A DNA stretch of 64,000 nucleotides from Hemibagrus wyckioides (GCF_019097595.1 NC_080714.1:6234759-6298758), one strand, 5' to 3'. Counted from the stretch's first letter, positions 38,365 through 51,067 are shown. Notes: generated by a model not told the origin, from the sequence alone. Program-made: numbers and translations.

Positions 38365-39594
38365 TACTGTATGACTCAGTTACATTAAAATAAAATCCAG
38401 ACCATGTACTATTGGGACTCCAACAAATTAAATTAATATAAAATTGACCTGTACATTCATTCACATGTTTTTTTTTCTTTATTAAATGAAAATCTTCCTG
38501 GGAAAAGTGTCATAATGAAATACCACAAAAAGGACACCCTAACAGCAGCACTGTGTCCCAATTTCTTCACACCAGTGTGTCTAGCTATGTTTTCGAATGC
38601 AACAAACCCGAAATCTTGCAAATCTTACACTCTAGTATTAGTTGGTTAATTTAGAGTACAATATATCATACATCATTATTTACATCAGAAGCATGTTCAG
38701 ACTGAGATTCCATGGCACTTAGGCAGCTGTCAGATAAGCTAACTGCTTTATTCGTACAAATGAATCAGCCAAATCTCATGAATTATTCAGGGGTGAATTC
38801 TAACACAACAGCGTAATACAGGTACTTCACTCTGTATAAATGAAAGATGAGCTTTCCACGTAGCAAACATGTTCTGAAGAACCAGCACGTAGGCTCTTTA
38901 GTCCTGTGTCATTTCAGTAGTAAACAAAGATTAACCTTGCTTAACCTGCGGATTCTCAGCCTCCAGGCAAGACTGTTGAAAGCACAAGAAAAAGTGATTA
39001 ACTTTCAGTGGTGGTGACTTTCTATCAAGCCGGCTCATTCTTACATAAGCCCGAACTGGAGCGATGGCAGTATATCCATCAAAAGACGAATCCTTGAATT
39101 ATCAGAGGAGAAAATGTGCGCTGCGAATACTGAGCAGGAAACTATTTAGTCGAGCTGTGACTAATTAAATGTTTCCAGTGGGCTTTTATGTAATGATAAG
39201 AGACAACAATTAGAGTTGACATAACTGCAGCACGTTTGGTCTACCCTCAGCGCTAATCAGGTGAATCTAAAACGGGTCAATAGGCATTGACTCAACGAGA
39301 GAATTCTCAGTAATCAAGCAGCTTAGCTAATCAGAGCCCATGTCAAACAGCTTTTTATCTTGTGAATGATTCATGGGATATTCTCACCATTTTCTCGCCT
39401 ATTATCTTATGGACAAATTTTATTCTTTTAGAGACTGAACTATCCAGTCTCTCTAGAGATGTCTTGCTAGATGAATTGCATCTTTTTTTTTTTCACTCCA
39501 TTTTGGTTCTGAGCATACATAAATGTTTTTTTGTTTTGTTTTTTGCTGTTGTTGCACTGCTGGTCAGACATGAATGTGGTTATACACCGATCAA
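38365..39594. other. No gene seen
   Basis: AT-rich intergenic DNA. The start gtgtcccaatttcttcacac near 38552 resembles the opening of a common fish repeat (compare 9548), but nothing else can be assigned. Confidence 0.45.
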
Positions 39595-39763
39595 CCATAA
39601 CATTATGACCATAACAATTTTTCGCCTGGTTTCTTCAACAAAATACTATTAGACATTTAGGTTATAGATGTAAGCGATGTAAAGAGAAAGAGATACAAAT
39701 CAGAGGCTCCAGCAGTCCAACATCAACCCTTTCTTACTGAGAGCCAAAATATAAGTCCATATA
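39595..39763. repeat. Direct repeat of 37651-37851, left of a group B element
   Basis: It shares the words listed for 37651-37851 and also stops at the left end of a group B element, but there the element is in the opposite orientation. An extra group B-like terminal repeat (caccgatcaaccataacatt) lies at 39583. Confidence 0.75.
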
Positions 39764-40947
39764 CCCTGAGGAGGCATAACATTATAACCACCTGCTTAAT
39801 ATTGTGTTGGTCCCCCTTTTGCTGCCAAAACAGCCCCGTTGAGGCATGGAATCCACTAGATCCCTGAAGGTGTGCTGTGGTATCTGGCACCAAGATGTTA
39901 GCAGCAGATCCTTTAAGTCCTGTAAGTTGTGAGGTGGGGTCTGCATGGATCTGATTTGTTGGTCCAGCACATCCCACAGATGCTCGAATGGACTGAGATC
40001 TGGGGAATTTGGAGGCCAAGTCAACACCTCAAACTCATTGTTGTGCTCATCAAATCATTCCTGAACCATTTTCGCTTTGTGGCACGGTGCATTATCCTGC
40101 TGAAAGAGGCCACAGCCATCAGGGAATACCATTTACATGAAAGGGTGTAGATGGTCTGCAACAATGCTTAGGTAGGTGGTACGTGTCAAAGTAACATCCA
40201 CATGGATGGCAGGTGGCAAGATTTCCCAGCAGAAAATCGCCCAATGCATGACACTGCCTCTGCCGGTTTGCCTTCTTCCCATAGTGCATCTTGGTGCCAT
40301 GTGTTCCCCAGGTAAGCAACACACATGCAGCCAGCCATCCACGTGATGTTAAAGAAAATGTGATTCCTCAGACCAGGCCACCTTCTTTCATTGCTCTGTG
40401 GTTCAGTTCTGATTCTCACATGCCCATATTGTTGGCACTTTCGATGGTGCACAGGAGTCAGCATGGGCACCCTGACTGGTCTGCGGCTATGCGGCCCCAT
40501 ACACAAAAAACTGTTTATTCTGACACCTTTCTATCAGAACCAGCATTAACTTCTTCAGCAATTTGAGCAACAGTAGCTCGTCTGTTGGATCGGATCACAC
40601 GGGCCAGCCTTCACTCCCCATGTGCATCAATGAGAGGTTCACCACTGTTCCTTCCTTGGATCACTTTTGATAGATACTGACCACTGCAGACCGGGAACAC
40701 CCCACAAGAGCTGCAGTTTTGGAGATGCTCTGATCCAGTCATCTAGCCATCACAATTTGGCTCTTCGTGCAACTCGCTCAAATCCTTACGCTTGTCCATT
40801 TTTCCTGCTTCTAACACATCAGCTTTGAGGACAAAATGTTCACTTGCCGCCTAATATATCCCACCCACTAACAGGGGCCATGATGAGGAGATCATCAGTC
40901 TTATTCACGTCACCTGTCACTGCTCATAATGTTACGCCTGATCAGTG
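39764..40947 (-). mobile_element. Near full-length Tc1-like element (group B), minus strand, decayed
   Basis: At about 1184 bp this is the longest group B copy in the window. On the minus strand it begins cactgatcaggcgtaacatt and ends gttataatgttatgcctcct. Transposase pieces on the minus strand include the C-terminal SPDLSPFEHLWDVLD (39782-40027), with the catalytic Glu still recognisable, and upstream pieces at 40119-40506 in shifted frames. Several frameshifts make it non-functional. The shorter group B copies at 13885, 16031, 37852, 57111 and 60201 can be aligned to it. Confidence 0.88.
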
Positions 40948-41324
40948 TATTTTGTATATTATTAGGCTAAATGTGGTTTAAATCAGAATATTTTATTCCT
41001 CACAAGCTCTCTATTTAGGAGAAAAAAAAATGGTGTTTTTGGTGTTTCTACAATTCAGGTGGCATTGAAACCACTCTTTGTAAACATTGTATTTAACCAT
41101 TCAAAATGGTCTTAAACATTTTTAGAGTTTCAGGTTTCAGAAATCTCAGATTTTTACAGTTCCTTTGCTGATAATATCTGTATTTTCCTAGTAACAGGGT
41201 TTAAATGAACAGTGTTGAGTTTTTTGGGCTTTTGGGGAATTAGCAAATATTTAAATATTTCTTTAGCATCCATGCTAATGACTCAACGACTGTAATGGCA
41301 TAATGCTAATACTACTACTACTAC

Positions 41325-41355
<31 letters not shown>

Positions 41356-41497
41356 TTGCTTGTAAAAAAAAATTTGCTTGTGGTTAGGTTGGGGGGTGGG
41401 AGCTTATTTTTTTCTTATTTTTTGGTGTTTTGTGTACTTTAAAGTATTTGAATAATTATATTAATTTATAAATTCATAAATAAGGAAACTACTACTC

Positions 41498-41539
<42 letters not shown>

Positions 41540-41689
41540 TAGTAGAAACTTAGATTTCATATATTAGTTTACTCATTTTTGATTATTTGCATTCATCCTT
41601 CCATCCATTTCCGCTTGTCTTTATTTATTTTTTGTAGATTATTTGTTGTTTACTTTACATCAGTGTTGATTTATCAGCCCCTGATCCCG
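40948..41689. repeat. Intergenic DNA with (AAT)n microsatellites
   Basis: (AAT)n tracts occur at about 41325-41355 and 41498-41538, separated by T-rich DNA. No coding sequence is seen. This is the immediate upstream flank of the CpG-rich promoter. Confidence 0.8.
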
Positions 41690-41894
41690 CGTGTGTCCGC
41701 AGTGGCCGCGCGCGAGGCTCGGAGACTCCGCCTCCAGCCTCGCGCTCAAAGCGGGAAACCTGAGGGGCGCGAGGACGCGCGCGCGCAGCTCTCAAACAGC
41801 GCGAGCGGCACGGAAACCAATGAAAGCCGCAGCAGGGCGAGTCTAACACTGTTTATCTGGGTATTAAAGGAGATTTGTGGCGAAATATTATCAG
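41690..41894 (+). promoter_or_regulatory. CpG-rich promoter with candidate non-coding first exon of the prlhr2-like gene
   Basis: This is the densest CpG cluster of the window (gcgcgaggctcgg, gcgcgaggacgcgcgcgcgc), in DNA that is otherwise AT-rich. A CCAAT box lies at 41817-41821 and a TATTAAA at 41862-41868. A strong splice donor, tatcag|gtaaga, follows at 41894/41895. The first acceptor that makes sense is ctctcag at 47525, 22 bases before the receptor's ATG. Linking the two is inference and would give a 5.6-kb first intron. Confidence 0.5.
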
Positions 41895-42165
41895 GTAAGA
41901 TTACTCTAAAGACTATTTTTGTGCGTCATTAAATTAACTGATAATGTTAAGAACCAATTGAAAAAGCAGGTTTAATTTAATTACGACCAATTATTAGTAA
42001 TTGCCTAATGGAACTATAGCTATGGCTAATTATTATTTAGCATTTCTTGCTATATTTTGTGAAACTATGGTTACATGTCATCACTTTAATATGATTAAAT
42101 CATTATAAGCTATTTTTATATCTAATATATATATCTATATAATTTTTTTAAAGATCTGTTTAACA

Positions 42166-42166
42166 T

Positions 42167-42210
<44 letters not shown>

Positions 42211-42432
42211 TATTCACTGGTAACTGATTTTATTTGGTCATTTTTCTTGGTCATGGGTGACAGCTAAAGTCTAGCTCTAGCTATTTAGAGTTATCTAGTT
42301 AGTGCAAAAATCTCAATTTACTTTTTATGTATTAATAAAAACCAGATACTATCTACACATCAAAGTTGAGCAACCGTGTAATGGCTGCAATATACTATAA
42401 TGTAAAAGTGTGTGTGTGTGTGTGTGTGTGTG
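42166..42432. repeat. (ATTT)n and (GT)n microsatellites
   Basis: An (ATTT)n tract spans about 42166-42208 and a (GT)n tract about 42409-42432, both in the presumed first intron of the receptor gene. Confidence 0.9.
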
Positions 42433-42639
42433 AAGATATTTCTTGATCACGGCTTAAAAAGCTTATCACAGTGATTCAATTCTAATTCTCACAAAATGCC
42501 CCGAATCCTGGTGTAAACACGCAAAGCAGCTGATTTATACCAATATTCCGGGAACCAAGCTAAAATGAACTGCCTCTAAACACATGCTCAGTGCAGGAGA
42601 AATGCTTATGATTACCTATACTCTTCAATCTTCTTCAGT

Positions 42640-43554
42640 CATAGCCAAAATTGCACAAGAAACATTCCTTTAAGATGGTGGTCCGTGTTGAGATGAATGC
42701 ATGCATCACACAATTCCTGCAGATTTTTCCAGGTGCACTCTCATGCTGCGAATTTCCTGCTCCACCACATCCCAAAGGTGTCCTCCTGAATTCTGATCAG
42801 GTTTTGCTTTGTGCCATGGTGCATTCGTTCATCGTGCTGGAAATAGGCGAAGGAAGATGGGTAAATTGTGGTCAGGAATGGATGCACATGGTGAGCGAAG
42901 TAGTCTGTGGCATTGTTGACTGGTATCAGCAGACCCAAAGTGTGCCAAGAAAACATTTCCCCACACCAGTGCACTCCAACTCCACCAGCCTGGATGTGTG
43001 GGCCGTGGATCCATCACATTTTGACACCACCATATGCAGAAATCCAGACTCATCAGTCCAGGCTATGTTTTTCCCATCCAGCTGTTCAGCCCTCATGTTT
43101 CTACATGATGTGGTCATCTCATGTTGTGGCCCATCCTTGTGCATTCTGTAAAAGTACATGGTAGGGTACAATTATCTAAATTACCTCAGCCTTTCTATCC
43201 ACTTGAACCGTTCTGGCCATTTTCCGTCGGCCTCTCACAGAGATTGCCCTTCACTGGATGTTTTCTCTTTATTTCACCATTCTTAGTAAACTCTAGAGAC
43301 CTGAAAATCCCAGGAGAGCTACATTTATAGAAACACTCAAACCTGACATCAACAATCCTGCCACAGATAAGATAATTGAAAATACATTTTTTTTTCCCCC
43401 TCATTTTGATGGTCGGTGTGAAAATTACCTGAAGCAGTTGGTCTGTATCTCTATGAATGCACGCACTGTACTGCTGGCAAATGACTGGCAGATTAGTAAA
43501 TTGCGTGAATGAGTAGGTGTAGAGATATTTCTAATAATCTGCTCAGTGAGTGTA
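42640..43554 (-). mobile_element. Decayed Tc1-like element (group C), minus strand
   Basis: The right end on the plus strand (taataatctgctcagtgagt) is the 5' terminal repeat of a common fish Tc1-like family. Reading on the minus strand, remnants include the first catalytic region (AWTDESGF at about 43045-43070) and, nearer 42700, the complement of the family's 3' coding region (ttcctgcagatttttccagg). The 3' end is truncated and frames are shifted. Confidence 0.75.
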
Positions 43555-43899
43555 TATACTCAATGAGACCAATCCAGGGGAAAAACTTACACATGTTTCT
43601 GTGTAGTCGTGTGATCGGAGCCGTGCCAATGCAAATTTCCTTCCATTTAGTGCTTTTACAGACGGTAAAATGAAAGGTTTGAGAAGTACTAAGATTTAAA
43701 ACTTAGATTACTGTGCGACTATGCCAAGAATTCGTTTAGACTTTTACTATAACTATGCCAGATTTTATGCATGGGCAACTTGGCAACACTCCCTGTGAAC
43801 ACTGGTGGCCTGCATTTACATACAGGAACCAGTAGGGTCTTGCCAGATAGTAACTCTGCCAGTTACAGAGAGGAGCTCACATCTTCTGGTGATAACTTT

Positions 43900-44290
43900 G
43901 TGGCACCGCAGGTAGCGTTTTACATTTACATTCACGCCATTTGGCAGATACCTTCATCCGGAGTGACGTGCAAAAAGTGCTTTGAAATCTCGATCAATGA
44001 ATACAGGTCAGAGGATACTAAAATGCTGGGGAAAAAAATAAAACAGAAGAAGCATTTTCACCTCCCGGCTCCAGGGTTCTGGGTTTGATCAGTCCAGTGT
44101 GGAGTTTAACATGTTCTACCATGCCAGCATGGGTCTCCTCTGGGTAGTGTGGATTCTTCACAGCTTCCAAATACATGGCAGTAGGTAGACTGACTAACAT
44201 AAAATGCCCTATGATGTGAGTGTGTGTGTTGCCCTGTGATGGACCAGTGTCCAGCTCATTGTTGTTTAGGGAATCCACTGCAAGCCCCGC
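43900..44290 (-). repeat. Two abutting interspersed repeat fragments
   Basis: The first part (acatttacattcacgccatt, then gatcaatgaatacagg) belongs to the same family as the short tail at 14309-14345. The second part, from about 44053 (ctccagggttctgggtttga, later cctgtgatggaccagtgtcc), matches the family at 5886 and 31325. Non-coding, inside the presumed first intron of the receptor gene. Confidence 0.55.
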
Positions 44291-47200
44291 CCAGAATAAC
44301 TAAAGCAATGACTCAAATCAATTAATTAAAGGATTCCTCCTATAATCAGTCTGCTCGATGAACAGGTGAGTTTTTATAGATAAATAAAATGTCCTGCTGA
44401 ACAGCTTGTCAAAACACACTCAGGGTGAAGGCAATCCACATGGCTGACAAAAACACCTATTAAGCGAGGTGACTTTGAGTTTGAATTGTATTACAGCTTC
44501 GTCAAACAATCCCTCAAGCCTTACTTTGAGTTCTACTCAACAATTCCACCAGCGCAGTCATTATAGCGAGAAAGCGATTGCAGCACACGGACGGAAGTAT
44601 AGTCGGAGAGATGAAGGCTGCCTATAGGTTAGTCACATGTCACATGACGTGCCTTTCTCCGTCTAATTTGTTTTATTGACTCTCTCCCAGGATGAGTCAC
44701 TAGAGTTTCAGTGTTGGTGAAGGACAAATACGGCTGAAAATAAAGACAGGAAATGCAGCACCTGTAAATGGCCATACAATATGCTGAGGAAGGGTTGACG
44801 GATAGAAAATGCTATAAAGAAGCCATCAGCTTGTAAATTGGAAAATATGAATGCTTCCCAGCTTTATTTTGTTGTCTGTGTTACATTAAAACAACAACGT
44901 GGGACCATTTTACTTTGGTACCAAACGGAATGAAAGAACAAAAATGCCATTACTTCTTTTTATATTTGTATCCGTATATGTAAATGACGCTCTTGTGGTT
45001 ATTTAGCATTATATCAGGACGCAATTATTTGTAATCTGTGGAAACTTGCGGGGTGTAGTACAACCAGGGTTCTTTGTATGCGTGCAATAGCAGACACATA
45101 CAACATTAATTCATTTATTATATCTTTTATTTATTTATTTTTTTAATAAAGGAACCCAACTGAGACCAAGTCTCTTTCACATTACATCAGCATTAACAAC
45201 CCATCACACTGAGTCGTAATGAAAGCAGAGAATATAAAACAGTTTGGTTTTTTTTTACTGCTTTCTTCATTGTGCTATGCTTCAACACCTCACGCCTTGA
45301 TGAGCTTTGTTTAAAAAAAATAAGTGTAAATGTCGTTAGCACTTAAACTAGAACACTTCATGGCCTTGTGATCTCAAGAAAGTTGCAAAGGTCAGGAGTT
45401 AAAAGCATAACGGTGGACTTATGCTAGTCACCTGTGCTGCACAGAAAGATGTACACAAAGGACTGATATCTAATTACGATGCAGCCGACATACTGCTCAT
45501 TGAAATACGTTATTGGTGCAAAAGGGCGCAAGTAATCATAGAAGCCAAAATTAAAATTTAACGTCAATTAATTTTGACCCTGGCAGAGATCATCAGACGG
45601 CTAGAAATGACATAATAGCATAAACCTCCCAAGCTTGGCTAAAGAAAAAGAAATTCATTCATTTTGTTGCTGCAGGCATTTGAACATGAATGAAAGAGTT
45701 TGGCTATGAATGGCCATGGGAAATTACTAAGCTTGAGATCAGAGCAAAATATAAGCCTTTCAGAAAGCGTGGCCTCGGAGGCAGATCAGGGCAAAGCGCG
45801 AGTCTGATGACAGAGGAAGACCTCTGAAATTCTTCTGAGCAAATAATAGCTACAGGTCAGGCCTTTTTTCCTGCCTCATAATCACGTAGGATGTAAACGC
45901 ACTTAAGGTGGAACAAGTGTATTTCTGAGACTTTTGATGTCGAGCAAGTTCCATGTAGCCGTCTACCTCGCTGTACTCTCAAACCAATTGCAAGCTATTT
46001 GGCTTTCCCAGGCTAAGGCGGAGAGTCAGATGCTGAGAAAGAAGGTGCTGAAGGCCAACTCATCAGACTGAACATCTTCAAAATAAATGTATCCAATTTT
46101 GCACTTTTCAAAGCACATATGTTGTGCTCAGGTGATGGAGAGGAATGAGTATAATAGAAAAATCATGCCTTTGGCCAAACCAGGGGGGAGAGAGACAAGA
46201 TATAATAAAACCATAAGGCATCACACTGTTACAGGTAGCCAGACAGAAATAACAATGAAGGATTGTTGTACAAAGTTCTAACAAAGAATCATCTAAACCA
46301 CTTTATCTAGTAGTGTTGATGAATTCTTGTTTCTGATTGGTCAGAAAGCATTATCTAAAACACCAGTAGCTCTTACAACTTCGAGAAAAATCACAGGTTT
46401 ATAATAATGCATTTGTTGTAATATAGTTTTGTTTTTATTGTAACAGCTCACACTGGGACCTGTACAGTGAATGCGCTATGTATCTATTGATGTAGTTTTC
46501 TGAAAAGGAGGCGTTTATTTAGCATTTTTGGAAGGAGTCTCCAGTGTCAGCACAAGAAAAGCTCTATTTTTGTTTCTTTTTTCCAACACAAGAAATTTTT
46601 TAATGTAACTATAAATGGATTAAAAGAAAGCATATACTTAATAAATATAAAATGACACTTTGGGAAATTGCTGTGTGATAAGAGGAATAAAACAATTTGT
46701 GACATGCATTATAGGACAATAATGCAAAGATTAGTGTGTTAGAAGTAACTGGTTTATGTATAAAGCCACATTACACTTTTTCCAGGAGTTAAAACTGAGT
46801 TTGTGAAACTGTACACGTGTAAACAGCACTTTTCAGCAGGCTCTAACCACTTCCTTGACTGTTTATGAGCTGAAAACTTAAAAAAAAACATATCTTAATC
46901 TATGCAAATAATACTCAACAATTTAAGTTCTTTAGTAATCCTGAGCTGAACACAGTTAAAGTCACTAATGGAGAAAACCTCACCGTTAACAGTCATGTGA
47001 TTAGAGACTGGATAGTCACTTAATTCTTTATTCACTTAAGACATCCATTTGCATTTACAATTCACACCACATGCAAATATACTTCACTGGGAAGAATATA
47101 TCCAAGACTTCAATGAGTTGAAGTATGGGACACATTTTTTTTTTTGAGACTAACAAGCATGAGCTTCTGACTTCTTTCTGAGTCTTACCATATGTTACGA

Positions 47201-47525
47201 GTTAATGATTTTCACACCTAATCCCTAAATAAGAAGATTAACACACCAGTGTAAGCTGCTGAATCTTAAAACCATCTCATTTCATGTCTTTTTACACATA
47301 TTTCCTGTCATCTGTTCAAAAAATGAAATAAGGCGGTAAAAATTCATGCCTCCTTGTTGCACAAACTGCATTAACACTCGACACCACTCGCCCACTCAGG
47401 ACACAGCCAACTGTTTCACTATCTCCTCTGAGCTTTCCAGAGCCATCTGTGATTTATGAAAAGGACAGACATGCTTTGGGGTTTTAAAGTTTTGGCTAAC
47501 AAATTGCTTTCTCTCCAACTCTCAG
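44291..47525. other. Presumed intron; no gene seen; possible MITE at 46310-46640
   Basis: No coding sequence is supported. Around 46320 the words gaattcttgtttctgattgg and ggagtctccagtgtcagcac match, in the opposite direction, words near 62835 and 23324. This suggests a dispersed AT-rich MITE family. Confidence 0.45.
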
Positions 47526-47547
47526 GCCAGGGAAACAGCTTTCAAGC

Positions 47548-50121
47548 ATGGAGGCCAGTGGCAGTGGTTGGCCAAGCGAACCCATGACCTCTTGCTTCTT
47601 GGGCAACATCACCGCCGAGAACTCCAGCACGGGTCGGATTTACGAGGTGGCCGTGCAATCGGCGAACGGCTCGACAAAACGCAGTCCACAGTTCGTTGGG
47701 GTGGAATTGCTTCAATCTTACAAACTTCTTATCATTCCTTGCTATACGATGGTAGTGCTAGTGGGAGTTTTTGGGAACTATTTATTGCTCTATGTCATTT
47801 GCCAGACCAGGAAGATGCACAACGTAACTAATTTCTTCATCGGGAACCTGGCCTTCTCGGATATGTTGATGTGTGCCACCTGTGTGCCGTTCACCCTGGC
47901 GTACGCCTTTAACCCTCGAGGTTGGGTGTTTGGGAAATTCATGTGCTATCTGGTGTTCCTCATTCAGCCAGTGACTGTGTATGTGTCAGTGTTCACATTA
48001 ACAGCGATTGGGGTGGACAGGTAAGTGGCAGTTGTTGTTTGGATGTATGAGAGTAAATGAGAGAGATCAGCGTAAATATACATTTTTATATCCATTCACA
48101 TTAAAGTGTAGTCATCTCTCAACAAGAAATGCCCGATGCTTATAAGAAGCCACTGGAAAATATCTCAAGGTTTGATGCATTCACAGCTGGTGGGAGCTCA
48201 GCACACACTCCATCCTCTTGGGCATGTGGGAAACCTTCAGACATCTTTCAGGCGTATTATTTTTTATTCTAAGCATCAGAACCCAATACATCAGTGGGAA
48301 TGAACAGATAATGTGTATCAAATGCAGACACAAGTGTGCACTATTCTTTTTAAGCCTGCCAGAATGGTTCACAGGGCATCTGGGTGAGACTAGACAAAAT
48401 AGAGATGTTTTTTTTACCTTCATTCAGGTGTGAGTTATGCTTGTGAGACAAAAAAAAAAACATCAACATGAACACACGGTGCTGCAAGATGCATTTACAG
48501 CAGAGGCGTCCAATCTTATCTGAAAAGTGCCGGTGTGGGTGCGGGTTTTCATTCTAGTCAAGCAGAAGCCACCCCCGAGTCTATTGAAAGTCAAGAAGAA
48601 CTGGAATCAGGTGTGGCTTCTGCTTGACTGGAATGAAAGCCTGCACCCACACCAGCCCTTTGTGGATAAGTTTGGACACCCCTGATTTGCAGCATCCTTA
48701 GTAACTCTCTATGCAGGGTCACAGTGATTTAGATTAGGCTTTGTATATTTTGGGAAACATAAACAAGTTATTTCATGAAAAGAGATGATGGATGAATACG
48801 AAAAATAACTGCATCTCAGTCTCAGGTTTGTGTGTTTTTTGGGTGATGGTGTTAGGATACTAAGAGCATTATGTAAGCCCAGTTCAGGTAAAAATCCGAA
48901 TACAGATTATGAGCAGCAATGAATGTATATAAATACAAGTAAAGGGGTGTCTTTTACCTAGGAGCGTTTATTATTTATGTACCCTTATCGCGTATGCTTA
49001 TTATATGGAGCATACCATCAGAACTCATGTATTTCTATCCTGTTTTATTATTTTGTCATTCCTCGTAAAGCATATTATTCAGCTACTTTATAAAGTATCT
49101 AGTAACTACAGTAAAAGTAGTAGGAAAGGTATATATTTGTAGGAGTGAGGAATATATTTTAAAGAGTTTAAAGCATTACTGCATATTAATGATGACTTTT
49201 TATCTTTAATTTTTGTTATTTGTACATTGAGGAACAAAATGTACAGTATCTTTAAGTGTAAGTTTTCTGTACTTTTCTGTGAAAGCTCCACTTAAATACA
49301 TGCTCCTATGACTCAGCTAGGAATAAAAGAGAGATTTTAGACTCATTAAACTGTTTATAAACCAGACAGAGTATTGTACATGAAATCAATACAAACTAAA
49401 TAGAGTTGAGAAGTAGTTTGGCAGTACTAACTGCATTTATTTTAGTAAAATTTTCCAAATTTTTTTATTGCCCTTTAGATATTATGCTACTGTGCACCCT
49501 CTGAAGAAACGCATCTCAGTCCTGGCTTGTGCTTATCTACTCTCCGGCATCTGGATCCTATCCTGTGGCCTGGTTGCTCCAGCTGTGGCGCACACGTACC
49601 ACGTGGAGTTCAGAGATGAAGGCTTCACCATCTGTGAGGAGTTCTGGATGGGCCAGGAGCGCGAGCGTCTGGCCTACGCCTATAGCACACTCTTCATCAC
49701 GTACGTCCTCCCACTCTCGGCACTTTGCATCTCATACTTGCGTATATCTGTAAAGCTTCGTAACTGTGTGGTGCCCGGACACCACACGCAGAGCCAGGCG
49801 GAGGCACAGCGGGCGCGAAAACGCAAAACCTTCCGTCTAGTGACGCTGGTGGTGGCGGCGTTTGCGGTCTGCTGGCTGCCCATCAGTGTCTTCAACGTCC
49901 TCCGGGACATCGATATCGACTTGATTGACAAGCGATACTTCCTCCTCATCCAGCTGCTGTGCCACCTGTGCGCCATGAGCTCGTCTTGCTGTAACCCCTT
50001 TTTGTACGCGTGGCTGCACGATCGTTTTCGAGCAGAACTGCGAAAGATGTTCACATGTCACAGACGCATTGGCATTGGGATACCCGCCAACAACTGTACC
50101 GCTGCCAGCGTGGTGCTCTGA
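47548..50121 (+). CDS. prlhr2: Prolactin-releasing-peptide receptor (PRLHR2-like), class A GPCR, two coding exons
   Basis: Coding exons 47548-48020 and 49479-50121 join through a GT-AG intron that splits Arg158 of the DRY motif, giving 371 residues (human PRLHR has 370). The N-terminus has three N-glycosylation sites (Asn20, Asn25, Asn40). Seven membrane segments follow, with GN at 76-77, NLAFSD ending at Asp105, the DRY motif at 157-159, CWLP in segment 6 and NPFLY in segment 7. Cys133 and Cys210 form the conserved extracellular disulfide. [19 protein letters not shown] and HTYHVE are family signatures. The tail ends SVVL, like the PDZ-binding SVVI of human PRLHR. It should bind RFamide peptides of the PrRP/C-RFa group at the plasma membrane. 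The choice of type 2 over type 1 rests on recalled fish sequences. Confidence 0.96.
48501..48685. mobile_element. Foldback MITE in the prlhr2-like coding intron
   Basis: The left arm (gtccaatcttatctgaaaag, then ccggtgtgggtgc, later caagcagaagccac) is the inverted copy of the right arm (gtggcttctgcttg, then gcacccacaccagcc, later gataagtttggac). The arms cover nearly the whole 185 bases with a short loop. A transcript would fold into a long hairpin. The family is widespread in fish. Confidence 0.85.
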
Positions 50122-50173
50122 CAAACAATGAAGCCGATGAGACCCATTCAAAGGAGTTAATGCCACCAGGAAA

Positions 50174-50180
50174 TAATAAA
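50174..50180 (+). terminator. Possible poly(A) signal of the prlhr2-like gene
   Basis: AATAAA 50 bases after the stop codon. Other candidates further down (near 51148 and 51792) would give longer 3' UTRs, so this choice is uncertain. Confidence 0.3.
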
Positions 50181-50691
50181 AAAATATGGAGTGGTTACTG
50201 GTAGATGCACAGGACAAGGTTCTGGCTGTATTTTGAGACACATGACATGTCTGTTGGTGGCCTGACCAAAAGTGTATTTCCATTTCTGCCGAACGTCTCA
50301 CACTGAGCCTTTCTAGTGATGCTAGTGTGAATTTTCAGGCTCAGAACTGAAATCCTCAATCAAAACTCAGCACCCTCTGTGAGCAAATTCTACCTTGAAA
50401 ATGGAAGAGATGGAATGCTGGAAGAGAATTAAAAAGAGAACTATGACCATCGCAGAAAAAGCCTGTGTTTTGACAAGTTTGGAGCGAGAGATGTCGAAAG
50501 AATTCTGGAACTGCCCCAAGACTGTAATGAAGACCTTGGGGATGCGACGATACGCTCTGGTCCTAATTTAATTTGATTTGTGATACTGGCATCAAAATTA
50601 AATTTTAATCGATTTTCTGAATATTCAAAATATAAAAAATGCTCAAGAAAATTAAGAAAATATTTTTATTTCTGGATTACAACCAATGAAA

Positions 50692-51067
50692 TGTGCATTA
50701 TTGTCTGTATAAAACTAACATAAATGCAGTAAACAGAGGTTTACTATTGTAAAACTATTCTACAGGTTTACTATATCTAAAAATATAGATATAGATTACC
50801 GAATAAATATAAAATCTGTGACCTGGGGAAAATGAAACATAACAAGCACCTGAGGTGTCGTTTTAACCGGAAATAGAGCTCCAAAGCTGGCTAAAATGCC
50901 AGATTTCCACCACCACTTTCTCAGGCACTGTAAATCCCAGTGGCATGGGATTTGTGTGGTTTGAAATCTATTGCAGATCTCTTTTTAATGGTTACAACAT
51001 GGTTGTTGTGTAACCGTATAACCTTATAATGTGTGTGAGTCATTGTGATTCAGATCTAACGTTCAGC
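50692..51067. repeat. Direct repeat, first copy (second at 53012-53412)
   Basis: Shared words, in the same order, are attattgtctgtataaaact, aaatgcagtaaacag, ttctacaggtt, ctgtgacctgggg, ttttaaccggaaatagagct, aaaatgccagattt, cagtggcatggg and gtgtgtgagtcattgtgat. Differences are point changes and short indels. No reading frame is conserved. Confidence 0.85.

Noticed and set aside
41579..41932. 117-codon open frame through the CpG-rich region
   Set aside because: Composition is explained by GC-rich promoter DNA, it starts in AT-rich flank, and no protein family is recognisable.
49680..50301. Minus-strand open frames of 124 and 154 codons over receptor exon 2
   Set aside because: Antisense shadows of the GC-rich receptor coding sequence.
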